Made by a program: the position numbers and the translations under genes | Notes under the pieces: generated by a model | Told to the model about the DNA's origin: nothing | Database searches by the model: none | Seen by the model: the letters and a program-made list of their open reading frames with translations, nothing else | Part shown: positions 34,091-44,261 of the stretch, piece by piece | Position numbering within the stretch: position 1 is the stretch's first letter | Layout of the letters: each line of letters opens with the position of its first letter | Assembly: GCF_026230105.1 (NCBI RefSeq) | Contig: NC_079484.1 | Location: forward strand, 6,091,805 to 6,155,804 | Direction of reading: 5' to 3' | Source: Diorhabda sublineata | Taxonomy: Eukaryota; Arthropoda; Insecta; Coleoptera; Chrysomelidae | Length of the DNA: 64,000 bases

Positions 34091-34094
34091 CTTC

Positions 34095-34190
34095 AGAGAA
34101 TGAAGGTAAACTCGTTAACAGTTTACCTTTAGTGTAAGTGTTAGTGTAGTGATGGTGTAAATAGTGTATTCAATAAGATTGGGCTAAGAA
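34095..34190 (+). repeat. Dispersed repeat B, degraded copy 3
   Basis: AGTGTAAGTGTTAGTGTAGTGATGGTGTAAATAGTGTATTCAA matches the downstream half of repeat B. The upstream half is replaced by a perfect 7-bp hairpin (GGTAAAC/GTTTACC, 34107-34129). The hammerhead-like core is absent in this copy. Confidence 0.6.
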
Positions 34191-34194
34191 AATT

Positions 34195-36680
34195 CAAAAG
34201 CAGTAGGAGCCTCATTGTTCGTGTGTCCAATCAAAATGTTCAGAGGTTCTTTTCAAACCATGGACGTGTTTGTTACTTTTTGGTTATTCTTTATGAGAAA
34301 AAAACAGGAGAAGAATAAAGAATATAAATGAAAGATATATGTAGAACTTGTGGAAATGTTGGAGAAACAAAGGACGTCCAATGAGGAGATTAGAGTCGAA
34401 GAAAACCATTAATTCGCCCAAGGTTTCAACGAAAATTCAACTTTTTTTGGAATTATTGCCAATTTAAATGTCTATTTTGATCGTATTATTAATCTGGGTT
34501 CCAAGGAATGATTAAATACAAAATTTAAACTTCAAGATATTTTTCATGTGAATTTATATCAAAAAATAAAGTGGGCATTGTGAAAAATGTTACAAGATAC
34601 ATCATAGCAGAGCAGCAGACATTCTGAAAACTTGATTTAAATTAATAAAGGAAGCAATAAAACCAATATTTTTGGAGGGAGTGGAGAAATTATTAATATC
34701 AAGAATAATGATAATAATAATAAAATCGCAACATTTGTAACATGTTTTTTAAATATAAGCCCCCGTACTATAAGTACTAATATCAAATTTCTGAGAGTTT
34801 ATCGACATTCTAATTGAACACACTTTTTATAAAGACATTGTAATAAAAAAAGTTGTAATTATATAACATCTATTAACTTAGTGACAAAGTCAAGTTGATA
34901 TTTGTAATATTTTTTTACCATTATTGGATGATTTGATTATATCTTTAAGTATGCGTTATTAACAATGTGTGATGAGTTCATAATTTTAACAACTTTAAAT
35001 TGAACATGTATATAAATAATTAACAAGGTATTACAACACTCAATGTAATTTAGAGGACAGATTACTAATTGTATAAATTGATTCATAACTATTGAATGTG
35101 ACAGCAAAAAATAACAGAAAAGTTTGAATGATTTCATTAGAGCTGATTGTGGAGTTTCGTAAATTGTAATTTATTGGAACCAAATAAAAAAGAAAGGCAG
35201 TTGAAAGAACAACCGGTGCGACACAACGAAGATGAGTACAAGGTGAACATCATTTAGGTTCAAGGTGTACATTACTCATAATCGTGGGAGAGATGAATGT
35301 ACGAGGGAACTTGTTCGTATCACATTAATCTCCACTCAATTGATTTTAGCCATTGGCTACCTACTCATAACTATGTCCCAATAATTTTGGAACAAAATAT
35401 TTCACCATACATTTTTTTAATCATTATTAACTGCTTAGTAACTAATGAAGTTTATTACCTAAACTATACGAAGGAGACTGTGATTCTCAATTAGGCGAAC
35501 ATTTTGCAAACATCTCTTATTAGATCCTGGACTATCCCATATTTTTCTACATCCTAATTGGTTTATCACCCTCCATCATACACTTTTCGATAGAAAAGTG
35601 TACAAAACTCTTCATTTCGATGAGCCTGAGGTAAATTAGGGGGTAATCTTGTTTTGTTATAAAAGGTATCTTAGTTTAATGTAAAATTTTCTTGCCCTTG
35701 CATATTGGTGAGACGCTAATTGCGGTCAAAACATTATATGGCCTTCAATGGGATATTTGCTCACAAAATCACCTAATTTAGGAGGCAGTTGTTAATATAT
35801 CTAACTCAACTCAAGTAAGTTGTGTATAACCCTCGAAATCTCACACCCGTTTGATTTCCGAATTAGAAAACGTAAAGTATTTTTCATCGTCCAATAGCAA
35901 TGACTTTCTCATTAGTATGTATCCACCCCTAGTTGATTTTGCGACTTTAGGCTTAGTTTACAGAAGTCTTGGATAGCTGCCAAAATTTTTCGACGCGACG
36001 CTAGTCTGTCTGAAATAATCTCAACATACCTCGAAGTCAACTGGGTGTTAGTTTCCTATTATGAAGATTTGTGGCATTAAATTCAAACTATTCGATATAA
36101 TGATATTGTGTGAAAGGTTCAAAGTAATATATCCCATACATTCTCCTAATAACTAATATTTTATTTCGAACTAATATAGGGTTAGACGAAAATTATGTTT
36201 CGATATTTTCTACTGATGAGAATTCGAGAATCTAGAGACACGGTATACATTCCACGAATATTTACAGTCTACTCACGTCTGCCACTTACATATAGTTACA
36301 ATAATGATACCTTTTACCTTTTCTCTCATGTCGTGCTGCGTCTCCAATCGGAATCGAAATAATTTATTTTATTTAAGAAAGCGTATAATTTGATGGATTA
36401 CTCGATGGGATATATATTTTTGAAACAAGACTAAAATATTTCGGTCCGTTTTGATGTTTATAAACGTCGGTATTGTATTTTGACATTCGATTCGTGAATG
36501 TAAATATCGATACAAACTATCACAATATTTGAAATTATCATAATACAGGATAATCGTGTATCTACAATTAGAATAATTGTTAAAATATATATGTAGAAAG
36601 TGTCTATAGTAATTCAATATAGTAGCTATTCGGTTGGCGACAATTTCGGTTTTGTAGTATAAAATAAAACACTAGAAATA
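34195..36680. other. No recognisable gene
   Basis: AT-rich DNA. At 35195-35250 the minus strand reads CTTGTACTCATC...TCGCACCGGTTG, which resembles the 5' end of the LTR at 49178-49796 (CTGTACTTCC...TGCACCGGTTG), so a short LTR-end fragment may lie there. Apart from that I see no feature. Confidence 0.45.
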
Positions 36681-36684
36681 GTTT

Positions 36685-37260
36685 TTAATCCATTACATCT
36701 TTTCCATTTTGCTCAATAACCGTTTACTATCTTTTTTTTTTTTAACTTCAAGATTCCGCGCTCATAAAGTTTCTTATCCTTATCAGCAAAAAACTGAACC
36801 AGGTGCGATTTAAGATCATCGTCATTTGTGAGAGTTTAATCATTCAAAGAATTCTGCACACCTCGAAATGAATGGTAAATGCTTCTAACATTTTGCTCAT
36901 ATCTTGGTTCAAGGTCCAGGACTTAATCTAAAACAGGACATTGAAAACATTGTCTTAATGAAACGTGCCTTTGTTTCCTGGTTGTTGGTCCAAACCTGGT
37001 TTTCAATAGTACCAAGTAATTTATGTTATTTGTATCTTTCTACCAGATCAGGATTTTATGGGGGATGGAGCATCACTTCCCAGCCAAGCTCAAATAGTTT
37101 CCCACGAGTTGGGTTGTATGAGGCCTTGCATTATCTAAACCCTCCGATTTGACAATTCTGGCCGTATCTCTTCATCCTGTTTCATTAATTGTTGACAGTC
37201 AACTCCAGAATTGATGCTTCGGTTCCTTGGAATCAGCTCAAAAAAACATCTTTGTAGTTC
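36685..37260 (-). mobile_element. Mariner transposon split by an insertion
   Basis: On the minus strand from 37240, frames read SINSGVDCQQLMKQDEEI, RPELSNRR, DNARPHTTQLV (the second catalytic Asp block, Asp present), WEVMLHPP then a stop and NPDLV (the HPPYSPDL block). The sequence is then interrupted by about 167 bp (36876-37042). It resumes exactly with YHSFRGVQNSLN, NDDDLKSHLVQFFADKDKKLYERGILKL, a poly-A run where the codons for PERW are expected, and TVIEQNGKDVMD followed by a stop at 36687-36685. The block order and end match a full mariner C-terminus. The interruption lies between PDL and YH, where only about four codons are expected. It is dead through the stop, the insertion and the poly-A expansion. 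Confidence 0.9.
36876..37042. repeat. Dispersed repeat C, copy 1 (inside mariner)
   Basis: About 165 bp from AAATGCTTCTAACATTTTGC to AGTAATTTATGTTATTTG recurs at 38933-39097 in the same orientation with only a handful of substitutions. Here it is inserted within the mariner transposase. I see no terminal inverted repeats and no coding motif. It may be a small non-autonomous element or a fragment carried by a retroelement. Confidence 0.93.
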
Positions 37261-38865
37261 TAATAAAAATCGTGCACTACTAACTTATGAAGTTAGGTTA
37301 ATTTGACCAATATCACGTGACAAACGGCAAAGTACAACACTAAAATAAGTTATTCAAAAAATAAATCAAGGCTCTCTATCAATAAAAGGTGAAATTACTC
37401 AATTCCCAGCCTTATATGAATTTCGAGCCTATGATATTAATAACTAAAGCCAGATCCACATCTCACATAAACTTTTGGATTGCGTAGCATTCAGCATTTC
37501 CTACACAATCATTTTTATCACACACAACGCACGTTATAAGGCACATCTGTTTTTCAACGAACGTCCTGAAGGAAATTTACTATTTATGTCGAAGGAGATT
37601 TTTAAGTTTCGTCTACTTTGCTTTATGTTGTACTTCTTTTCGTATTTTCAGTACTACCTAATGGATGAATTAGAATTAAAGGAAAAATGTGCCGTTGTCA
37701 TCATCGAAAAAACCTAACCTAACTTAATCCAACCCTACCGGGGCTTCGCCTTTGAAAACATTCGGAGCGTACTTCTTGCTTGATAATTATCGGTGAAATC
37801 TTCAAATTTTGTATCTTATTTTGTAAACGGTACCAAACAATACACAATTCTTTCTAAAAATACTTCTATTTCTGTATTCATCGTATATAATGTGATATTT
37901 ATCACGTAGTAGAATATTATTGGAATATGAGGGTAAATTATATAAAAATTAATCAGATAAACTTCTTATTTGTTAAATTACAAGACTAGAATTGATTAAA
38001 TATTTATTCTAGAAGAAATATTAAACACCATCTATAAAGATAATTTCGAACTAACGTTTGGTTGTGACTTTATTTACCGATATCTCGAAAACGAAGAGAT
38101 ATCGAAATATCTCATTCTTTATTTTCGTTTTATTTTGGCATGATTAAAGTAAATTGATTATCAGCACCACCGAAACAAATAGATCATAAAAGAAAAAAAT
38201 TATCAAATTAATTTAATAAATATGACCCAATATCAACATATTTAAGTACCTTGTAATCATAAATCATGACATATTTCCATTTCTCTCCCGTTTTCACCAT
38301 AAATAGTGAAGTCCAGCCTTGATTGAGCTTCCTCTTTAATTAATAAACCCTCCTCAGATCCCTCCGTAGCCCCGTTGCCTTTTTCATTTCCTTTTATTCG
38401 TTACAGTTTCGCGTGTCAAGAGATTCGACTTTTCATTTGCATTTCATTCCCTTCGCAAGAAAAAATATTGGAGATAATGTCCGGAGTCGAAGTACGAATC
38501 TACCTTGGCTCCCCATATTGTGATTTATACGTTTTTCTGATAATATTTGACCCCTTCCAAAAGTGAGACTTTATGTGATTTCCTCGTAAAAATTGAATCT
38601 ACAAATGGAATTGATTGATTTTTTATATTAGCATTTGTATTGATGGGAAACACCACATTTCAAATTGAAAAGAATTATATGAATTAGTTTGCAATGTATT
38701 TCAATAACATAACATGAAGCTTGATTTGATGGGGCTTCCACCATAGAGTTTCAGTACGTTATTTCGGAATGGAATTTCTCGAAAATGGATACTAACTTAT
38801 CAAAAATGTATTAATCTTAATGGAGAATATATATTTGTTTTTATATCACCACAAATACAAAACAA
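37261..38865. other. No recognisable gene
   Basis: AT-rich DNA. AACCTAACCTAACTTAATCC at 37711-37730 holds two telomere-like CCTAA units only. The palindrome-like CGATATCTCGAAAACGAAGAGATATCG at 38078-38104 is a short imperfect hairpin. No protein motif seen. Confidence 0.55.
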
Positions 38866-38935
38866 GAACTTCTTCTTGCGGTGCCTATCTGTGACGAATG
38901 CTGGCGGTCAGCATGGCAATCTTTATTCTATCAAA
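38866..38935 (-). mobile_element. Short LINE 3' end
   Basis: On the minus strand the sequence reads AFDRIKIAMLTASIRHR followed by a stop, then GCACCGCAAGAAGAAG. Insect LINE copies often end with an I/M-rich C-terminus, a stop and a short GAAGAAG tail. This is only the last ~20 codons. It directly abuts repeat C copy 2, so the two may be one insertion. Confidence 0.5.
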
Positions 38936-39097
38936 TGCTTCTAATATTTTGCTCATATCTTTGTTCAAGGTCCAGGACTTAACCTAAAACAGGACATTGA
39001 AAACATTGTCTTGATGAAACGTGCCTTTGTTTCCTGGTTGTTGGTCCAAACCTGGTTTTCAATAGTACCAAGTAATTTATGTTATTTGTCTCTTTTT
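38933..39097. repeat. Dispersed repeat C, copy 2
   Basis: Second copy of the ~165-bp segment found inside the mariner at 36876-37042. It is nearly identical, which implies recent duplication or gene conversion compared with the decayed surroundings. Its left edge is shared with the antisense LINE tail, and its right edge ends in ordinary AT-rich DNA. Confidence 0.93.
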
Positions 39098-39099
39098 AT

Positions 39100-39838
39100 T
39101 GGAGCTTAATTTATTAATGAATGGCTTCCTGTAATTTTATTTTTACTTACAATGATAAGTATATTGATGTAATGATAGTTGTTTCGATTAAGGTAACTTC
39201 TTAATATCTATGGGGTTTTAGTTATTTATCTTATAGAACTTCTTTGTTTATAAAAGTACTGATTCGGATAAAGAATTTATACGCTTCTTAGATAATACGT
39301 ATTCTATGCATAATCCAGAGTCTCTTTGGAATAAAAAAATAAGGTAAGTTCTCTTGAAGGTAAGCATAGATACTTGTTAATAATTCTGTATAAAGTAAAA
39401 GCGTTGTGGTCACAACTAAGGAAGTTACGAAAACTTATTTGGCATTCTGGTAATATAATTTATAAGTCTTTAATAAGATGAGTGAACAGTTTTGTTTTGT
39501 GTTTAAGAAGAACTATACTGCGATAGTTATTTCAACAGTTAAACAAATATTTCTTGTAAAAAGATCAATATAATGAAATTAAACAGGAGACTGGTAGTCT
39601 GTTTTTCTCAATATATCATTATAAAAAAGGTTATCATTTCCTGGAGCTACAAACATGGTTATATAAGTGTTTGTAATGTTGCAAATTGATCTAGTTTTTA
39701 TTTTCGTTTTCTGTTGGAAAAACATTTTGTTCTCCACTTAAAGGTTAAATGTTACAAAAATCGCTCATTTTTTTACTTTTACATTATTTATATTTAATAT
39801 GAATATTGTACAGATCAAAATTCTCATTTAAAATCTCC
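39100..39838. other. No recognisable gene
   Basis: AT-rich DNA with no motif. Confidence 0.6.
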
Positions 39839-39844
39839 CTAGAG

Positions 39845-39895
39845 TAGGGGTCGGCAACCTTTTGAGTCGGGAAGACCGAAAATCTCTTTATTTTT
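39845..39895. repeat. hAT-type terminal motif
   Basis: AGGGGTCGGCAACCTTTTGAGTCGGGAAGACCGAAA has the form of the ends of non-autonomous hAT elements (CAGGGGTCGGCAACC). I could not find a matching inverted end nearby, so this may be a truncated MITE. Confidence 0.45.
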
Positions 39896-40031
39896 ATATG
39901 GAATTGAATATTAATTGAATATTAACTCACAACCTTCACTTGTACTTCAATAACATACATTTGAGCAAACAAATTCACTGGAAGCGTTGGCTTTGCATGG
40001 TTTTAGAAGCATAAACTTAAATCCTATTATA

Positions 40032-40444
40032 CAGGGTGTTTCAAAAAAAGGTGATCACGTGTCTAGGATAAATATAAAACTGAAAAATATTTGGGGTTTT
40101 CTAAGTAAAAAATTTTTTAAAGGGCGCTATAACATCGGTTATTATTCATAATTTTCAAATCAAAATATTCCGAAAACGGTATACAGTCTCGAGTCTTAAC
40201 AAGAGAACCTTTTGGTGTGAAATTAAATGATGTTTAAGTTTATTTGAAATTTTTCTTAATAAATCTAATATTGAAAAAGTTATGTTCAATATACTTGGTA
40301 CGAACCGTGTAACTACCGCCCTCTATGAGAGTCAAACATAAAAATTGGAAATACATCAATGCAATGTTGCCAGTAGTTATAGTAAAATACTTTTCTGTTT
40401 TATATCTATACTGGATGAGGGATTAGCTTTTTTGAAGCACCCCG
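40032..40444. repeat. MITE with CAGGGTGTTTC ends (Tc1/mariner-type)
   Basis: The left end is CAGGGTGTTTCAAAAAAAGG. The right end, reverse-complemented, is CGGGGTGCTTCAAAAAAG. The element is 413 bp and is flanked by TA on both sides (40030-40031 and 40445-40446), the target duplication of Tc1/mariner transposases. It has no coding capacity. The terminal CAGGGTGTTT is shared with the foldback element at 56498-57025, although the interiors differ. Confidence 0.85.
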
Positions 40445-40565
40445 TATTTCTAATCGAATTTATACTGATTAAAATTAATTAAAAAGACAAGAAATGAGAT
40501 TTTAAATAATATTTTTATCGAAAAATGTTTTTCGTTCTATTTATGTTTGTCAAAACAAGGACTAA

Positions 40566-40830
40566 TTAAAAGAATAAAGTTTCTAAGTTCATTTCTTTTT
40601 CTCCATAGCCGTCATCTTCCCACAAGTGTGAAATTTCAAGGTCATTATCGTCTTCATCAACATTTGTTTCTAATTCTTCTATGATTCTTGCGTCAAAGGC
40701 CCTATTTTAACAATCTTGTCGGTTACATTGGCCACAATCTAAAAAGCAGTGCAACTTCGCATCTCTATCTACATCTAGAACCATAACCATTCTTGCAGAT
40801 GCAGAATATTGTGTTCAGGTGAAGCAGGTA
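40566..40830 (-). pseudogene. Cys-rich, acidic C-terminal remnant
   Basis: On the minus strand from about 40820 a frame reads IFCICKNGYGSRC, and after a one-base shift KLHCFLDCGQCNRQDC, a stop, then an open run ending DEDDNDLEISHLWEDDGY and NLETLFF before the stop at 40566-40568. A cluster of Cys pairs in the form C-x-C-K..G....RC ... C...C..C......C, followed by an acidic tail, is a C-terminal layout I associate with several transposon-derived insect proteins. I cannot name the family with confidence. The acidic tail is still open over about 48 codons, which is long for neutral AT-rich sequence. No start or upstream domain was found. Confidence 0.45.
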
Positions 40831-40849
40831 GTAAAATTGTCGTGATAGG

Positions 40850-42345
40850 TTCTAGGAGTCCGTTGCGCATTCCCGGATTTCCTAATCATGCTCTAAACAA
40901 GTGTTTATTACCAAGCACATGGTAATAAACACGATTGTGAATTGATTTTTCAATGACGAAAATATATTAAGAGGATTATTGAAATCATAGATGAAGACAA
41001 AAATATTTAAATATATTGTGATAGTTGATAAAAAATGAAAATTATTTATAGTTATATATTTGGCAAAATATTTATTTATAAATTGGCATGAGGTGATTTC
41101 GATCGGGAGTATTCGTACCGCGCTCTATCTCAGAAACGATTCAACGTACAAAAAATTGTTTAAAACAGTTTTGGAGAACTAGAAAGTACTAATAGTGTGA
41201 AACCAGTAGACAACGAGATATTAACAAAATAAATTTGCTTTTGTGACCTTTTACCTCTGATTTTTAAAGTTGCTCATATCGAATGATATGCGAATTTTGA
41301 GAACAATTTTGGGATGTGAAAATATAAGTTAACCGTCACGTGAACATAATATTCTTGCTTATTGGCTGTCATATATACGCTAAAGTTTGAAAGTGGCATA
41401 CGTTGGAGATTGCGGGTTTTGAAAATGATAAAGGCAGCTGGACATAGTGCAAGACATCGTGGCTGCCTCTAAAAAAATTTCATAAATAAATCAATCTAAT
41501 TCCTATCGTGGCCAGTGAATAAAGTGGCAATAATTATATCCGTTGTTATCTTGTTTTCGGAGCCTGATGGACAGGAGACTAGACTCTTCCCTAGAATGGG
41601 TACCAAATCGATAATGTGCGAGATTTTGCATGCGGTCTTAAAAAATAGAGACGGCGGGTTTTGGATGTGTAACGAGAAATAGCATATCTTGTTACACACC
41701 ATTCGAAAGTGACTCAAGTTTATTTATTAATATCGTTAATTGTTTCTATATTAGTTATGAGTAACAAGAAATCGTTACGCCCTTGGAATACTCCCGTAAA
41801 GAGCGAGCGAACGACTGCAGACGCGGCCTGTTCCTCTATAAGCCGTCACACCAAGATGATTGATAATCACCTGGTTTAACCGCCGGTGACGTCACTTCAT
41901 TAGTCTGTCTAATGAAATACCATGGTTTTACTAATTGAATGTCCGTGTACGGCATAATAGGATTCTCGTATCAAACTGACGCGAATACTTGATTGAATTA
42001 ATATTATCGACGTTGTTGCAATCAGTAGCCATAATTATTTGATTTATTTATCGAAAATGAAATAGGAACTTTCCAATTTGAATTATTTCAAATTGATACA
42101 TATTTTCGAACGATTTATTAATCTCAGTACCATTTTACACATAGAAAATATTGGAAAACTATATCAGTTGAAAGTATGAAGTATACAGGTCGAATCAAAT
42201 ATTATGACATACTTGCATAGAATAAATCCGGAATGTACCAGAAACAAAATTCAAAACAAACCCGAGAATATTGGAATTGATACCAAAAATTGACAAATAT
42301 TCAGTTGGAACCTCAATGAAAATGTATTAAATTCAGTGAAAACGA
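40850..42345. other. No recognisable gene
   Basis: AT-rich with a more balanced stretch at 41750-41900. A GATTACCATGTG/TTTATTACCA inverted patch at 40895-40935 is short. The minus-strand frame 41496-41717 has no motif. Confidence 0.55.
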
Positions 42346-42349
42346 AATT

Positions 42350-42495
42350 AATCCTACTAAGTTGAAATTTCTAGAACCGTTGGTGATATTCACACTGAAC
42401 ACACTATTTACACTACACCAACACTCATAATTACACTATTTGGCGCGCGTTTCGTATTCCAAGTTATCATCTTCAGATACTAAAGGTTATGTCAA
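42350..42495 (-). repeat. Dispersed repeat B with hammerhead-like core, copy 4
   Basis: On the minus strand: CTGAAGA, then TGATAACTTGGAATA, then CGAAACGCGCGCC, then AAATAGTGTAATTATGAGTG and GTGTAAATAGTGTGTTCAGTG. It matches copy 1 over about 140 bp, including the segment AATATCACCAACGGTT downstream. The CUGANGA...GAAA core is complete. The helix expected between the two core halves pairs only partly here, and the putative cleavage triplet is GCC rather than a cleavable NUH. The core is visible; function is inferred and probably lost. Confidence 0.72.
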
Positions 42496-42599
42496 AATTA
42501 ATCCTCAGCAAAGTACGTGGATTGAGCTGTTGTACTATTAGTTGATCAGTTATAGCATTTTGAGTAAATCAAAGCATTTCTTGTTTGCAAAAAATTACT

Positions 42600-43345
42600 A
42601 TTGATGCCAAGGATGTCTCAATAAACATAATTCAGATACAGGAAAATTAGCCGATCAAAAATGGTTTGCTAAGTTTTAACGAGGTGGAATGAGCACCGAG
42701 GACGAAGTTCACAAGAACGTTTTGTTTGAAATGGGGGCTGCGATCTTACAATAGACCAAAGAATATAACGACATGATGATTCTCAGCAGTGCTTGGAGTT
42801 ATTTAATGATAAGTGATAAACCCGTTTTTTGCGTAAATAAGTAACAAATATTGAAACATGGTTTTATTTTTTCACACTAGTGTTCAATCGATATTTAAGC
42901 TGAGTGGATTACTCGTGATTAATCGATCCCAAAGCGTGGTTATGGCATCAGTATTTTGGTGTCATTCATCGGGATATTCAGATAGAGAGTTCCAAGCAAA
43001 TCATAACCAGTTTTGCTAGTAGCCATTAACATCATGTGAGACAATCCAGCCGCTAGACAACACAAACATGACAACAAGATTTAAGAGGATTAAACCCTTC
43101 GAGTTAATGCATTTATGTAGTGAGAAAGCAGAGCACAGTGTGGATTAGAGTAATACGTTTCCGCATTCTTCGGATCTGTCCTTTAGCGGCTTTTTTCTGT
43201 TCACAAACCCCTAGAATATGCTCGCCGGACAAAAATTTTGTGTTGATGAAGAGATTATTATCGAAACTGGTGACGATTTTGAAGATTGTTATCGAAAAAA
43301 ATGTGTGACCGCTATAATAGTCCAAGGAAACTATGTGGAATTTGT
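42600..43345 (+). mobile_element. Mariner transposon fossil (second lineage)
   Basis: Frames in order: ADQKWFAKF, stop, RGGMSTEDEVH (end of the DNA-binding domain, usual form W[FY].KF..G...ED); CLELFNDK and RFLRK with ETWF (around the first catalytic Asp, now lost); VMASVFWCHSSG (the GKVMASVFWD block); and finally LAGQKFCVDEEIIIETGDDFE and IVQGNYVEFV, the C-terminal end (usual form LAG.KF..DEEVI.E.EAYFE ... ALEGNYVE). The motif wording differs from the mariners at 5014, 25340 and 36685, so it belongs to another subfamily. It carries multiple stops and frameshifts and lacks the HHDNAP and PPYSPD blocks. Confidence 0.85.
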
Positions 43346-43349
43346 TTAT

Positions 43350-43950
43350 CCTAACCTACGATTTTCAGGCTATTTGTTGTATATATCGTATCGAATGTAA
43401 AAGGCTCAATACCTACAAAGTCTCAAAAGTATGAATTTCTGTGAAAATCCATTCATTTTGAAGTGTAATTTACACTGCTTATTTTACTTAATCGTTGTGT
43501 CTAAAGTAAGCTTTTACTTTCCCTGACATTATCATTAGAATTAATATTGATCCAATGTTCAAAAAACAATTTTTGTGATCCATACTATAGGCATTTATAT
43601 ATTTCAATTTATAATTATTTTATCTTAACCTCATTATCTCGATGGGTAAACGATGTAAATATAATTTGACATTTTAGTTTATATCACTTGTCAAATGTCA
43701 AATGACGTTCATAAAATTGACAGCTCTATTGGAATTTGTTTTAATACTCTTTTAATTTGCATCACAATTCGCTTACATTTCAAATTTTTTTTATTGATAA
43801 ATCATTTTCTTTTCTTCTTCACACTTACTACGAAATAAGTGAAGTAAAAACAGCTTAATTGGAAAAAAATTATCACTATGTGAAGTTGTTAAGAGACCTG
43901 AGAATTGACCGGTCATCAACTCTGTACGGATCGCAAAATTTTGGGCAACT
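43350..43950. other. No recognisable gene
   Basis: AT-rich spacer between two mariner remnants. The ATTTGACATTTT...TGTCAAATGTCAAATG stretch at 43665-43705 is a short imperfect inverted repeat. Confidence 0.55.
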
Positions 43951-43959
43951 GATTTCGGA

Positions 43960-44260
43960 CAACAACCCTTAATACCTTCGAAGAAAGATCCCTCAGATAT
44001 TAGAGGCTATTGACATATCAAAAGAATGTATTTGCTTTATACTGACTGACAGGCCTTATTAACACAAATTTGTTGTGTCGATTTCTAACTTTAAATGAAA
44101 TCTGGATCCACAACAACAATTACTGGAATGAAGGAATAGTCAAAACAGTATATTCTAGAAGGCAAATCTGCTCCGAAAATGGAGACAGTTTAAACGACCG
44201 TTTTATGAGGATGTCGTGGAATTGTGTAAACTTTTCGGTCAACCCTCGTAAATTAACTGC
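43960..44260 (+). mobile_element. Short mariner remnant with a possible end
   Basis: Frames read LEAIDISKECI, then LCRFLTLNEIWIHNNNYWNEG, which aligns with the first catalytic Asp block (usual form RF.T.DE.W.HH..PE) but has NE in place of DE. They then read GKSAPKMETV and, in another frame, GCRGIV (the SAPKKAKT and DC.GII blocks). The protein stops there. AACCCTCGTA at 44243-44252 resembles a mariner terminal motif, and its complement TACGAGGGTTG occurs at 48246. This fits an internally deleted copy. The first catalytic Asp codon has changed, so it is inactive. Confidence 0.6.
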
Positions 44261-44261
44261 A

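Noticed and set aside
37711..37735. Insect telomere repeat (CCTAA)n
   Set aside because: Only two consecutive units are present before the sequence diverges; too short to be more than chance or a seed.
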